Source: Clostridiaceae bacterium (lineage in GTDB: Bacteria; Bacillota; Clostridia; SK-Y3). Taken from it: a stretch of DNA of 64,000 nucleotides. The notes below the pieces were generated by a model. It did no database searches. It was not told the origin of the DNA and saw only the letters and a program-made list of their open reading frames with translations. Numbering within the stretch: position 1 is the first letter of the stretch; each line of letters starts with the position of its first letter. The stretch is from the NCBI GenBank assembly GCA_012735465.1, contig JAAYHJ010000014.1, forward strand, positions 1 through 64,000, written 5' to 3'. Of this stretch, positions 15,872 to 25,252 are shown one piece after another. A program made the position numbers and the translations under genes.

Positions 15872-15905
15872 AACTTTCCTAAACAAAAAGGAAAGTTTTT
15901 TTATT
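15872..15905 (+). terminator. Intrinsic terminator after the small protein gene
   Basis: AACTTTCCT (15872-15880) pairs with AGGAAAGTT (15889-15897), followed by TTTTTTATT. Confidence 0.88.
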
Positions 15906-16513
15906 ATTTTCTGTAAACATAAAGAAAGTACCACCGTTGTGTCATAATGGTAAACTTTTTATAATTTTCTGCTTAAATTATTAAAAATATGAAAAAAAAT
16001 ATAGGCTAATTCATATATCAATATTATCCGATGACGCTTTAATAAAGATACATATATGTTAAATATATACATAAATTTGCAATCATAGGCAATGAAAGAA
16101 GCGTTTTCTGATGATATAATACTGCCAATAAATGTATAAAAATCAATGAGGGTCAGAATCTTATAAAAACCATTCCGGAATATAAATTAAAATCAATATA
16201 AATATTTAATAAATTATATAAATTAAGGATATAAAATGGTCCAACTTATTTAATAAATTTTATAAAGAATTAATTGAATTGCTGATGGTCAGAAAAGCTG
16301 TTGATTTTTCTTTTTGAAGCCTTAAAGTGAATTTAATTGCGTTCAGTTAAAATAAACCAGGCAATACCAAAGGACGCGGCATTGCTGGACGCTAGCAAAT
16401 AATTTTTCTGAAAGGGGATGAAAGATGATGGTTTAAATAGAAAGATGGGCTTCCATTGCCTTAAGCAAAGCATATTTTTCTATTTTCTAAACTTCTTAAG
16501 GAGGAGATGAGTG
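15906..16513 (+). other. Long non-coding leader region of the GH3 gene
   Basis: About 600 AT-rich bases without a convincing gene. Near the 3' end, CCAGGCAAT (16357-16365) can pair with ATTGCTGG (16381-16388), and GCGTTCAG (16339-16346) can pair with CTGGACGC (16385-16392). These two helices share CTGG and exclude each other. A G-rich AAAGGGG (16411-16417) is followed at good distance by ATG ATG GTT TAA (16425-16436), a start-stop micro-frame. I could not identify a known riboswitch or a clear promoter. Confidence 0.4.
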
Positions 16514-19500
16514 ATGGCAAAATTAACCGGGGTGAAGAAAAAAATCAGTATCCTATTAACTTTTTCGGTCTTATTTGTATGGTTTATAAGTCCAGTACAA
16601 ATAGCCATGGCTGAAAACGGCCAGTCTCAGCCTGTGGAGCCTGTGCAAATTCAGATTGTGCGCAGGGGAGATTCATGGAAATATTTAGATGATGGTTCCA
16701 ATCAGGGTGAAGCCTGGAGACAAATTAATTATGATGATAGCAGTTGGGCATCGGGACCGTCACCGTTAGGTTATGGTGGGACTGTTCCTGTAAGTACGGT
16801 AGTCGGTTATGGCCCTGATCCGAACAATAAATATATTACAACTTACTTCAGGAAAACCTTTGAAATTACGAATGTAAAGGATATAATCTCCCTTACGGCA
16901 ACGTATGTAAAAGATGATGGTGTGGTTATATATATCAACGGACAAGAAGTCATCAGAGACGGCATGCCTGACGGTGTTATCAACTTTGATACAAGGGCCT
17001 CAACGGTTGTAGCTTCAGACCGTATTGAATATCAAAGCTCTATCGATCCGTCTTATCTTGTAAACGGTATCAATGTTATTGCTGCTGAGGTTCATCAGGA
17101 TAGGCCTTCAAGTTCAGACATGTATTTTGATTTTGCTTTAGACGCTCTTGCAGCAGACCCTTCGGTGCCGCAAGTTCTACAGGAAGTGCTGATCAGCTGC
17201 AATAAGACAAGCGTGTTACCGGGAGAAACTGTGAAACTTAGTATAAGCGGTACCAGTAATTATGGTTTACCCATGGATATTAGTAAAGCGACGATAACCT
17301 ATTCGTGCAGTCGACCGGATATTGCTACCATTGATGCTGATGGAAATGTAACTGTAAATTCATATGCCTCCAATGGAACGACTTTTGATATTTGGGCAAA
17401 TGTGGCTTTGGACGGGGTTGAAGTTAAGTCGAATACCATTACTTTTATTGTCGAAATGCCCATATACAAGGATCCCAATGCGCCGGTTGAAGCAAGGGTT
17501 GCAGACTTGTTGTCAAGAATGACATTGGATGAAAAGGTCGGACAGATGGTTCAAGGTGAACTTGGCAATGATTCAAGCAGGGTGAGACCTCAGGACTGTA
17601 TTGATTATGCCATTGGATCGGTATTGAGCGGAGGGGACAGCGACCCGGCAACAGGAAACGACTTGCAAAGTTGGTACAATGATGTTACATCAAGGGTTGA
17701 GGCATCTTTACAGAGCAGGCTGGGCATACCTATTATTTATGGTATAGATGCTGTGCACGGTCATAGCAATGTACTTGAGGCTACCATCTTCCCTCATAAT
17801 ATAGGACTGGGTGCGATTGCAGCAGGTAATGAAGCAGTTGGTATTGATATCGTAAAAAGAATAGGGGCTGCAACGGCGGAAGAAATGAGAGTGACAAATA
17901 TTCCGTGGACTTTTGCACCATGTATTGCCGATCCTCAAAATATACGCTGGGGTAGAACCTATGAGGGCTTCAGTGACGACATTAACCTGGTTGCCAAGCT
18001 GGCTGTTGCTTATGTCCAAGGATTGCAGGGCGAGACCATTGAAGAGATGAAGAACCCAAATAAGGCAGCGGCAACAGTTAAGCATTATATTGGTGAAGGC
18101 TATACGGATAATGGTGCCAATGCAGGTAATATTTCAACCATGACCAAAGAAGAGGTTGCTCAGAAATTGATCAAGCCTTATGCCGATGCTGTTGCTGCAG
18201 GAGCGAGGACTTTGATGCCTTCCTTCCACAGCATACAAGGGGTAAGGATGCATGCAAGCAAATATTTGCTCACCGATGTGCTAAAGAACCAATTAGGTTT
18301 TGACGGTTTTGTAATCACGGACTGGAATGCTATTGCGCAGATCGATCTTTTGGAAGACGGAACCAGGGCAAGCGGATTAAAGCAACAGGTACGGGCTGCG
18401 GTAAATGCAGGATGCGATATGTTGATGCAGCCTACAAACTGGAAGCAAGTAATTACCTATCTGAAAGAACTTGTTGCAGATGAGCAGGCAAATCCGGGTA
18501 CCGGTATTCCTATGTCGAGGATTGATGATGCCGTATCCAGGATTTTAAGAGTGAAGTTCCAGTTAGGATTATTTGAAAATCCGATTACTCCAAACCCGGC
18601 AACAAATCCTGAAGTAGCGGCTAAGATGGGTTCGGCTGAAAACAGGGCACTGGCAAGAGAGGCTGTTGCCAAATCCCTTGTACTGTTGAAAAATGACCTG
18701 GTAAATGGGAAACCCATCCTTTCACAGTTGAAGGATATGAAAAAGATTTTTGTAGCAGGAAAGAGTGCAAATAATATAGGTAACCAGTATGGCGGATGGA
18801 CCATACGTTGGCAGGGGCAATCAGGAAATCCGGAAGACCCCGGAAACAGCAATAGTCTTCCTCACGGAGGTACTACTATTCTCAAAGGTATCCAGGATGC
18901 CCTTACCGCAGAACAAACATTGACATTTAATGAAGCCGGAATAGGTGCGGAAGGTCATGATGTCGCTGTACTGGTAGTTGGTGAGACGCCTTATGCAGAA
19001 GGAAATGGAGATAACCTTAACAAATTGAAGCTTGATGCTACCGATCGTGCCGCCCTTGAGAACCTGAAGGCTGCAGGTGTTCCCATTGTAATGGTGCTTG
19101 TTTCCGGAAGACCCTTGATAATCCACGAACATCTTGCAGACGTACAGGGATTGGTTGCAGCATGGTTACCGGGTACCGAGGGCAACGGTGTGGCGGACGT
19201 ATTATTTGGGGACCAGGATTTTGTAGGTAGATCTCCCATGAGATGGCCTTTCTATCTTGATTTGCTGCCCTATAAAGGGGAAGATGACCCGAATATTCTG
19301 TTCCCAACCGGATATGGTCTTACCAAGAATGAGCCAACTCCAAAGCTTCCCGAAAAGCCTACCCATCCTCATGATGTGCTGCCTGATGGAGATGGAGTTG
19401 CAATACCGGGGAAGGTGGAGATGGAAGATTTCACATATATTAATGGATGGGATCCAAACAGTGCATCCCAGTTCCCCAATAGTCCGGATGTTGGCGGCGG

Positions 19501-20419
19501 AAAATATTTTTATGCCGGAAGCAATTCAAGCGGAAACTATATGAAGTACTTTGTCAATGTTGCAAGGGCAGGAACGTATACAGCCAGCTTTAGGGTAGCT
19601 GCTTCAGCCACAAGAAACAATGCGTTCACGCTGACAGACGATACGGGCACGGTGCTTTGTACAATTTCCATACCTGCGTCCGGTGGCTCAGGAGGTAGTG
19701 CAAGCCATTGGCAGACGGTTACCGCCGAGGTTAAATTTGCTAAGCCGGGAAAACAGCTGCTAACGTTTACTTCCACCACTAATAGCTCATTTGGCATTAA
19801 CTGGATGTCTTTTGAGAAGGTTGATACCCTGCCTGTAGTTACCCTGACGGGTCCTGATGAAGCACATTATGAAGAAACCTTTGATGTAAGTATTGCTTTA
19901 TCCGATTTAGTGGAAAACGTTAATGCTGTGGATATGAGGATAAATTATGATGCTAATCTGTTCGATTTAATTGAAATCAGTTCAATCAGCGAAAAGATTA
20001 TACTCTTGGAAAAATCGGATATAGTTAACGGTTCCACCCGTGTGGTTCTGGCTACGAATGGTATGATCTCGTCAGATGAGGCTTTGGTAAAACTAACATT
20101 CAAGGCCAAGACGCTTGATCAGGCTGCAACCGGAAGCATTGAGGTAACAAATGTTGAATTGGGAGTTGCACCGGACGGTGATACTATAGAGGCTGAAGGT
20201 GCTGTTCTGAGTATTAAAGTTACGGAATATGTAATTCCAGGAGATCTCAATAATGACGGAAGGATAAGCATAGGAGACCTTGGAATTGCTGCCTACTATT
20301 ATCAGGCAAAAGCAGGGGATGACAACTGGGATTCAGCAAAAATAGCAGACGTCAATAAAGATGGTGTAGTAGATATTGCTGACTTGGCCTTTATTGCAAT
20401 GAGGATATTGGGTTTATAA
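16514..20419 (+). CDS. Secreted GH3 glycoside hydrolase with CBM6-like, cohesin-like and dockerin modules
   Basis: A 1301-residue exported enzyme. Order: signal peptide (about 1-34); beta-sandwich domain (about 48-215); Ig-like segment (about 220-315); GH3 catalytic core starting at DPNAPVEARVADLLSRMTLD, with the nucleophile Asp603 in GFDGFVITDWNA; GH3 C-terminal domain (VLLKNDL onward); CBM6-like module (about 962-1100, VEMEDFTYINGW); cohesin-like module (about 1105-1235); dockerin (about 1242-1301) with calcium loops DLNNDGRISIGD and DVNKDGVVDIAD. GH3 enzymes are beta-glucosidases or beta-xylosidases, and the substrate is not evident here. Dockerin contact positions are Ile-Gly and Ile-Ala rather than the Ser-Thr of classical type I. 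GTG 16511 is possible, but ATG 16514 after GGAGGAG is preferred. Confidence 0.92.
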   Translation: MAKLTGVKKKISILLTFSVLFVWFISPVQIAMAENGQSQPVEPVQIQIVRRGDSWKYLDDGSNQGEAWRQINYDDSSWASGPSPLGYGGTVPVSTVVGYGPDPNNKYITTYFRKTFEITNVKDIISLTATYVKDDGVVIYINGQEVIRDGMPDGVINFDTRASTVVASDRIEYQSSIDPSYLVNGINVIAAEVHQDRPSSSDMYFDFALDALAADPSVPQVLQEVLISCNKTSVLPGETVKLSISGTSNYGLPMDISKATITYSCSRPDIATIDADGNVTVNSYASNGTTFDIWANVALDGVEVKSNTITFIVEMPIYKDPNAPVEARVADLLSRMTLDEKVGQMVQGELGNDSSRVRPQDCIDYAIGSVLSGGDSDPATGNDLQSWYNDVTSRVEASLQSRLGIPIIYGIDAVHGHSNVLEATIFPHNIGLGAIAAGNEAVGIDIVKRIGAATAEEMRVTNIPWTFAPCIADPQNIRWGRTYEGFSDDINLVAKLAVAYVQGLQGETIEEMKNPNKAAATVKHYIGEGYTDNGANAGNISTMTKEEVAQKLIKPYADAVAAGARTLMPSFHSIQGVRMHASKYLLTDVLKNQLGFDGFVITDWNAIAQIDLLEDGTRASGLKQQVRAAVNAGCDMLMQPTNWKQVITYLKELVADEQANPGTGIPMSRIDDAVSRILRVKFQLGLFENPITPNPATNPEVAAKMGSAENRALAREAVAKSLVLLKNDLVNGKPILSQLKDMKKIFVAGKSANNIGNQYGGWTIRWQGQSGNPEDPGNSNSLPHGGTTILKGIQDALTAEQTLTFNEAGIGAEGHDVAVLVVGETPYAEGNGDNLNKLKLDATDRAALENLKAAGVPIVMVLVSGRPLIIHEHLADVQGLVAAWLPGTEGNGVADVLFGDQDFVGRSPMRWPFYLDLLPYKGEDDPNILFPTGYGLTKNEPTPKLPEKPTHPHDVLPDGDGVAIPGKVEMEDFTYINGWDPNSASQFPNSPDVGGGKYFYAGSNSSGNYMKYFVNVARAGTYTASFRVAASATRNNAFTLTDDTGTVLCTISIPASGGSGGSASHWQTVTAEVKFAKPGKQLLTFTSTTNSSFGINWMSFEKVDTLPVVTLTGPDEAHYEETFDVSIALSDLVENVNAVDMRINYDANLFDLIEISSISEKIILLEKSDIVNGSTRVVLATNGMISSDEALVKLTFKAKTLDQAATGSIEVTNVELGVAPDGDTIEAEGAVLSIKVTEYVIPGDLNNDGRISIGDLGIAAYYYQAKAGDDNWDSAKIADVNKDGVVDIADLAFIAMRILGL

Positions 20420-20491
20420 ACTGTAAAGATGTCTATACCCATGTACATGGTGGGGGCCGGTACATTATAAACCAATACTAAATAAGTTCAC

Positions 20492-20535
20492 GAGGAGTAT
20501 ATTGAGTTAAACTCAATATACTCCTCACTTTTACA
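20492..20535 (+). terminator. Terminator after the GH3 gene
   Basis: GAGGAGTATATTGAG (from 20492) pairs perfectly with CTCAATATACTCCTC (to 20526) around TTAAA, followed by ACTTTTAC. The stem is unusually long, while the T-tract is short. Confidence 0.75.
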
Positions 20536-20648
20536 CCGAAACCTTTTATGTTGCCCATGCTAATCGGAAAAAGAAAAAGGTAGTATTTTTTGGTTTGAGA
20601 TAAAATTAGAATAAAAGCTTTTATCATCAACAATATTATAAGCATTTA

Positions 20649-20677
20649 TTGACAACAATGTTTTCTGGTAGTATTAT
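20649..20677 (+). promoter_or_regulatory. Sigma-A promoter of the Rrf2 regulator operon
   Basis: TTGACA (20649-20654), 17 bases, TATTAT (20672-20677), ending 42 bases before the regulator start. It would drive the rrf2-ridA-trans-sulfuration genes. Confidence 0.65.
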
Positions 20678-20719
20678 TATATTATATAAAACATATATGA
20701 ATAGTCGGATACGGAGGTG

Positions 20720-21175
20720 GTGAAAATAAGGCTTTCAACCAAAGGAAGGTACGGTCTCAGGGCCATGGTTGATCTTGCGGTTCACTCAAAGGGAGATCAT
20801 GTGGCATTAAACAGCATTGCCCAAAGGCAAGGGATTTCGATCCATTATCTGGAACAGGTTTTTTCTCAATTAAGAAAGTCAGGGCTTGTGAAAAGCGTTA
20901 AAGGTGCGCAAGGGGGATATACATTGGCTGAGCCACCCGAAAATATTACGGTGGGTAGAATTTTAAGGGCCCTTGAAGGTCCCCTTTCCATTATTGATAA
21001 GGATGAACAAAACACCGGTGAAGAAGAAACAAGTATTGAGCAGTGTATCAGGATAAAGGTATGGGATAAAATGAATGAATGCCTGAATGAACTGGTTGAT
21101 TCTATTACCTTAGAGGATTTGGTAGAAGATTACCGTAAAATTAATGAAGAAGAATATATAATGTATTATATTTAA
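20720..21175 (+). CDS. Rrf2-family transcriptional regulator (CymR/IscR-like)
   Basis: A 151-residue winged-helix regulator. The N-terminus KIRLSTKGRYGLRAMVDLAV and the HTH segment ISIHYLEQVFSQLRKSGLVKSVKGAQGGY are typical of Rrf2 proteins. There are no three clustered cysteines (only the single C of EQCIRIKVW), so an Fe-S cluster as in IscR is unlikely, and a CymR-type regulator of cysteine metabolism is the better match. Its position at the head of a run of Cys/Met genes supports this. The start is uncertain: GTG 20717 and GTG 20720 both overlap or crowd the GGAGG at 20713-20717, and no ATG is available. Confidence 0.88.
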   Translation: MKIRLSTKGRYGLRAMVDLAVHSKGDHVALNSIAQRQGISIHYLEQVFSQLRKSGLVKSVKGAQGGYTLAEPPENITVGRILRALEGPLSIIDKDEQNTGEEETSIEQCIRIKVWDKMNECLNELVDSITLEDLVEDYRKINEEEYIMYYI

Positions 21176-21205
21176 GGATTAATCTTTTGAAAGGGAAGGA
21201 TAAGC

Positions 21206-21583
21206 ATGATTAATGTTATTAAGACAGATAAGGCTCCTGCAGCAATTGGCCCCTATTCACAGGGAATTGTTACAGATTTCTTTATTTACACCTCGGGGCA
21301 AATTCCCCTTAATCCGGAAACGGGAGAAGTGGTGGACGGTGGGATTGAGGAGCAAACGGAGCAGGTGATGAAAAACCTCAAAGCTGTTCTGGAAGCAGCA
21401 GGTAGCAGCATGGACAAGGTGGTAAAAACCACTGTATTTATAAAGGATATAAATAGCTTTTCAAAAGTGAACGAGGTGTATGCAAAGTATTTTTCCGGGC
21501 CTTATCCGGCGAGGTCATGTGTGGAAGTATCAAAGCTTCCAAAGGGTGTATTAATAGAAATTGAAGCAATTGCAATAAAATGA
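21206..21583 (+). CDS. RidA-family reactive intermediate (enamine/imine) deaminase
   Basis: A 125-residue RidA/YjgF protein that hydrolyses 2-aminoacrylate and related enamines released by PLP enzymes acting on serine, cysteine or cystathionine. The family signatures [26 protein letters not shown] and the C-terminal [24 protein letters not shown] are complete, including the Arg that binds the substrate carboxylate. It sits between the Rrf2 regulator and two PLP lyases that would generate such enamines, a sensible partnership. AAGGGAAGG lies before ATG 21206. Confidence 0.92.
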   Translation: MINVIKTDKAPAAIGPYSQGIVTDFFIYTSGQIPLNPETGEVVDGGIEEQTEQVMKNLKAVLEAAGSSMDKVVKTTVFIKDINSFSKVNEVYAKYFSGPYPARSCVEVSKLPKGVLIEIEAIAIK

Positions 21584-21611
21584 GAGAAGGAGGATTAACA
21601 TTGGGAATGTA

Positions 21612-22751
21612 TTGAAATATGGTATTGGTACAAAGGTGGTACGTGGATTTAAGGGCTATGATCCGCATACGGGCGCAGTGAGCTTTCCTATATATCAAAG
21701 CGCAACGTTCAGGCATCCGGGACTGTATCAGACTACCGGTTATGATTATTCACGACTGCAGAACCCCACAAGGGAAGAACTTGAAAATACTATTGCAAAC
21801 CTTGAAAACGGAAAGTTTGGTTTTGCTTTTTCCAGCGGTATGGCTGCTGTTTCGACCGTTCTTTCTCTCTTTTCACCGGGAGATCATATTATTGTTTCTG
21901 ATGATCTCTATGGGGGTACTTTCAGGCTGTTTGATGAAATATATAAAAAATACGGGATTGGATTTTCATACGTTAACACAAGCGGTATTGAAGAGATTGA
22001 AGATGCCGTAAGAAACAACACCAGGGCAATTTTTGTTGAAACCCCATCAAACCCTATGATGAAAGTGGCGGATTTGAGGAAGATATCGGAGCTTACAAAA
22101 AACAAAGATATGCTTTTAATTGTCGATAATACCTTTTTGACTCCCTATTTCCAGAGGCCCTTGGAACTTGGGGCGGATATTGTAATACACAGCGCAACAA
22201 AATATCTTGGTGGGCATAATGATACTTTAGCCGGGTTGGTTGTAGTAAATGATGATGAACTGGCAGAAAGGTTAAAGTTTGTGCAGAAGTCCGAAGGGGC
22301 TGTATTATCGCCTTTTGACAGCTGGCTTATTTTAAGGGGTATAAAAACCCTTGGTGTCAGGCTTGAAAAGCAGCAGGAAAATGCTATGAAAATTGCAGAA
22401 TGGCTCAGGACAAATAAAAATGTTACAAAGGTATACTATGTTGGTTTACCTGACCATGAAGGTTACAGCATATCCAAATCCCAGGCTTCCGGATTTGGAG
22501 CCATGATTTCCTTTAATGTAAAAGATAAGCTTATCGTTGAAAAAGTCTTGGAAAAAGTACAATTAATCCTGTTTGCTGAAAGTCTTGGCGGTGTGGAAAG
22601 CCTGATTACCTATCCTGTGGTGCAGACCCATTCAGCTATTCCGGAGGAAATGCGGGAGAGAATCGGAGTTAATGATACACTTTTACGACTTTCGGTAGGT
22701 ATTGAAGATGCGGAGGACATAATTGCCGATCTTGAACAGGCGTTGGAATAG
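21612..22751 (+). CDS. Cystathionine gamma-synthase/lyase family PLP enzyme
   Basis: A 379-residue trans-sulfuration enzyme (Cys/Met metabolism PLP family). The PLP lysine is Lys197 in HSATKYLGGHND. YDYSRLQNPTREELE, the substrate-loop tyrosine and SLGGVESLITYP are conserved. Sequence alone does not separate gamma-synthase, gamma-lyase and O-acetylhomoserine sulfhydrylase. The start is odd: the strong GAAGGAGG (21586-21593) is 18 bases from the in-frame TTG 21612, while the optimally spaced in-frame codon is ATT 21600, and TTG 21601 and ATG 21607 are in another frame that stops at once. The PatB-like gene follows after 11 bases. Confidence 0.88.
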   Translation: MKYGIGTKVVRGFKGYDPHTGAVSFPIYQSATFRHPGLYQTTGYDYSRLQNPTREELENTIANLENGKFGFAFSSGMAAVSTVLSLFSPGDHIIVSDDLYGGTFRLFDEIYKKYGIGFSYVNTSGIEEIEDAVRNNTRAIFVETPSNPMMKVADLRKISELTKNKDMLLIVDNTFLTPYFQRPLELGADIVIHSATKYLGGHNDTLAGLVVVNDDELAERLKFVQKSEGAVLSPFDSWLILRGIKTLGVRLEKQQENAMKIAEWLRTNKNVTKVYYVGLPDHEGYSISKSQASGFGAMISFNVKDKLIVEKVLEKVQLILFAESLGGVESLITYPVVQTHSAIPEEMRERIGVNDTLLRLSVGIEDAEDIIADLEQALE

Positions 22752-22762
22752 GAGGATATTAA

Positions 22763-23941
22763 ATGGGCAGCATATTTGATGAAATTATAGACAGGAAAAA
22801 CACAAAAAGCCTGAAATGGGACTATTGCAGGCAAAGATTCGGAAAAGATGATATTCTGCCTATGTGGGTTGCCGACATGGATTTTAAGTCACCGTCTCCC
22901 ATAATTGAGGCAATAATACGCAGAGCAGAGCATGGAGTATTTGGTTATACGGAGGCATCGGAGAAGCTTTCAGATGCATTGGCAGGATGGATGAAAAACA
23001 GACATAACTGGAGGATAGATAATAAGTGGATCGTATATAGCCCAGGTGTTGTCACTTCTGTAAATACGGCAATACTTGCTTATACAAATCCCGGGGACAG
23101 AATTTTGATGCAAACGCCTATATACTATCCTTTTTATTCCAGCATCAGGGATAATGAAAGGGAACTGGTAGTAAATCCTCTTAAGAAAAATAATGGATAC
23201 TATGAAATTGACTTTGACGATCTTGAAAATAAACTTGCCGACAATGTTAAACTAATGATTTTTTGCAGCCCGCACAACCCTATCGGAAGAGTGTGGAAGC
23301 TTTGTGAGTTGGAAGAAGTATTAAGGCTTTGTAAAAAATATGATGTTATTCTAGTTTCAGACGAGATACACTCGGATTTAGTTTTTAAGGGACACAAACA
23401 TATACCTATTAATTCTCTGGCGGAGGGAATTCATAAAAAATGCATTACTTTGGTTTCTCCTACAAAAACCTTCAACATTGCCGGATTGTCGGTCTCCGCT
23501 GCTATAATACCTGATTTGGAGCTAAAAAGTGGATTTAAAAAATTTTTGAATAAAAACGGATCAAATATGCTAAACATATTTGGGCTTACCGCTGCCGAAG
23601 CTGCTTATACAAGCTGTGAAAAGTGGCTGGGTGAATTATTGGAGTATCTTGAGGATAACCTGAATATATTGGTTGAGTATTTTCAAAGTAATATTCCGCA
23701 GATAAAAGTTATACGGCCGGAAGCCACATATCTTGCATGGCTTGATTGTAATGATTTGCCGGTCCCGGCAGACAAATTGAAGGAATTTTTCGTGAACAAG
23801 GCCGGTGTAGGACTGAATGACGGAATAACCTTTGGTAAGGAAGGCTATGGATTCCAACGGTTGAATTTTGCTTGCCCCAGGAAGATGTTACTGGAAGGAA
23901 TGGAAAGGATAAAGAAGGCCGTTCAGGCTCTCTACATTTAA
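22763..23941 (+). CDS. MalY/PatB-type PLP C-S lyase (cystathionine beta-lyase)
   Basis: A 392-residue class I/II aminotransferase-fold enzyme of the MalY/PatB group, which cleaves cystathionine to homocysteine, pyruvate and ammonia. Diagnostic segments are KWDYCRQRFGKDDILPMWVADMDF cut short here as LPMWVADMDF, SPHNPIGRVW (as FCSPHNPIG), SDEIHSDL and SPTKTFNIAG with PLP Lys235. With the preceding gamma-family enzyme it could complete conversion between cysteine and homocysteine. GGAGG precedes ATG 22763, 11 bases after the previous stop. It ends the first sulfur transcription unit. Confidence 0.9.
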   Translation: MGSIFDEIIDRKNTKSLKWDYCRQRFGKDDILPMWVADMDFKSPSPIIEAIIRRAEHGVFGYTEASEKLSDALAGWMKNRHNWRIDNKWIVYSPGVVTSVNTAILAYTNPGDRILMQTPIYYPFYSSIRDNERELVVNPLKKNNGYYEIDFDDLENKLADNVKLMIFCSPHNPIGRVWKLCELEEVLRLCKKYDVILVSDEIHSDLVFKGHKHIPINSLAEGIHKKCITLVSPTKTFNIAGLSVSAAIIPDLELKSGFKKFLNKNGSNMLNIFGLTAAEAAYTSCEKWLGELLEYLEDNLNILVEYFQSNIPQIKVIRPEATYLAWLDCNDLPVPADKLKEFFVNKAGVGLNDGITFGKEGYGFQRLNFACPRKMLLEGMERIKKAVQALYI

Positions 23942-24025
23942 TAAGCAGTTAGAAGATGTCTTGATTGAACCTAATATTTTTTTGTTATTAATGCAACAAG
24001 TTATATATGAATAGTTATAAATCTG

Positions 24026-24098
24026 GAAGTATTAATGTGGATTTCTCTCTCGGTTAAAATACCGAAATAAAAATGCCACAAAAATACTTCTTTTTTTG
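24026..24098 (+). terminator. Terminator between the two sulfur units
   Basis: A three-part stem: GAAGTATT/AATACTTC (24026-24033 with 24083-24090), GTGG/CCAC and CGGT/ACCG inside, followed by seven T. The large interrupted stem is unlike the compact terminators elsewhere here and could be part of a regulated leader. Confidence 0.7.
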
Positions 24099-24116
24099 TT
24101 GATAATTTATAAAACC

Positions 24117-24204
24117 TATAGGAATAATAAAATTTTTTGCCAAATCTATTGACAAATAAATTTCCAGATATTAAAATTAATACAACAAATCATATAGGAA
24201 TACT
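24117..24204 (+). promoter_or_regulatory. cysK promoter flanked by repeated TATAGGAATA motifs
   Basis: TTGACA (24149-24154), 17 bases and TAAAAT (24172-24177) form a promoter. TATAGGAATA occurs twice, at 24117-24126 upstream of the -35 and at 24193-24202 in the transcribed leader. Duplicate motifs around a sulfur-gene promoter suggest operators, with the Rrf2 protein encoded 3.5 kb upstream as the obvious candidate. Binding is inferred. Confidence 0.5.
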
Positions 24205-24228
24205 CAAATTTAAAATGGAGGAGATAAA

Positions 24229-25164
24229 ATGTCAAAAATAGCAAAGAATCTTACCGATCTCATTGGGAACACGCCTTTACTTGAACTGACCAATTACAAC
24301 AAGGAGAATGGTCTGGAGGCCAGGGTTATTGCGAAGCTGGAATATTTTAATCCTGCTTCAAGCGTCAAGGACAGAATTGGCTATGCAATGATAAAAGATG
24401 CAGAGGAAAAGGGACTAATCAATAAGGATACCGTCATCATTGAACCTACGAGCGGAAATACCGGTATTGCACTGGCTTTTGTTGCAGCCGCAAGAGGCTA
24501 CAGGCTAATACTGACGATGCCGGATACAATGAGCATTGAAAGAAGAAATCTTTTGAAAGCATTGGGAGCGGAATTAATTCTTACCCCCGGAGCGGAAGGA
24601 ATGCCGGGTGCTATAAAGAAAGCTGAAGAAATAGCAAGCACGATACCCAATTCATATATCCCCCAGCAATTTAAGAATCCTGCAAATCCTGAAATTCACA
24701 GGAAAACCACTGCAGAAGAAATATGGAGAGATACCGACGGACAGGTGGATATAGTCGTAGGAGGAGTTGGCACAGGTGGTACAATTTCCGGAGTCGGTGA
24801 AGTTTTGAAGCAGAGAAAGCCGGATGTACAAATTGTTGCAGTTGAACCCTTTGATTCACCGGTTTTATCCGGAGGGAAAAAAGGACCTCATAAAATTCAG
24901 GGAATAGGCGCAGGTTTTGTACCTGAAAACTTCAATAGAGAAGTTGTTGATGAAATCTATAAGGTCAGGAACGAAGAAGCTTTTGAAACTTCAAGAAAAC
25001 TTGCAAGAACCGAAGGCCTGATAGTTGGAATATCCTCAGGCGCAGCAGCCTTTGCAGCAACACAAATTGCGAAAAGGCCTGAAAACAAAGGTAAGATGAT
25101 AGTGGTGGTCCTTCCGGATACCGGAGAAAGATACCTCTCTACACCATTATTCCAGGAAGATTAA
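24229..25164 (+). CDS. cysK: Cysteine synthase A (O-acetylserine sulfhydrylase)
   Basis: A 311-residue PLP enzyme that makes cysteine from O-acetylserine and sulfide. The PLP lysine is Lys47 in [25 protein letters not shown] binds the substrate carboxylate, [13 protein letters not shown] holds the phosphate, and the C-terminal IVGISSGAA is also conserved. The length matches CysK. GGAGGAG lies 6 bases before ATG. It opens a unit that continues into the methionine transporter genes. A GGGGGAG/CTCCCC hairpin in the 88-base gap to metQ (about 25180-25197) may lower downstream transcription. Confidence 0.94.
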   Translation: MSKIAKNLTDLIGNTPLLELTNYNKENGLEARVIAKLEYFNPASSVKDRIGYAMIKDAEEKGLINKDTVIIEPTSGNTGIALAFVAAARGYRLILTMPDTMSIERRNLLKALGAELILTPGAEGMPGAIKKAEEIASTIPNSYIPQQFKNPANPEIHRKTTAEEIWRDTDGQVDIVVGGVGTGGTISGVGEVLKQRKPDVQIVAVEPFDSPVLSGGKKGPHKIQGIGAGFVPENFNREVVDEIYKVRNEEAFETSRKLARTEGLIVGISSGAAAFAATQIAKRPENKGKMIVVVLPDTGERYLSTPLFQED

Positions 25165-25252
25165 ACCATATGCTGCAAAAGGGGGAGTTTCTCCCCTCTG
25201 TTTATATATACAAATCTAAATTTATTTTATTTATTTCAAAGGGGAGGGTCAT

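Noticed and set aside
16418-16510. 30-codon frame ending at the GH3 start (MKDDGLNRKMGF...)
   Set aside because: Its ATG directly abuts AAAGGGG with no spacing, and the composition is unremarkable. I could not support it as a gene, though its stop lies directly before the GH3 GTG/ATG.
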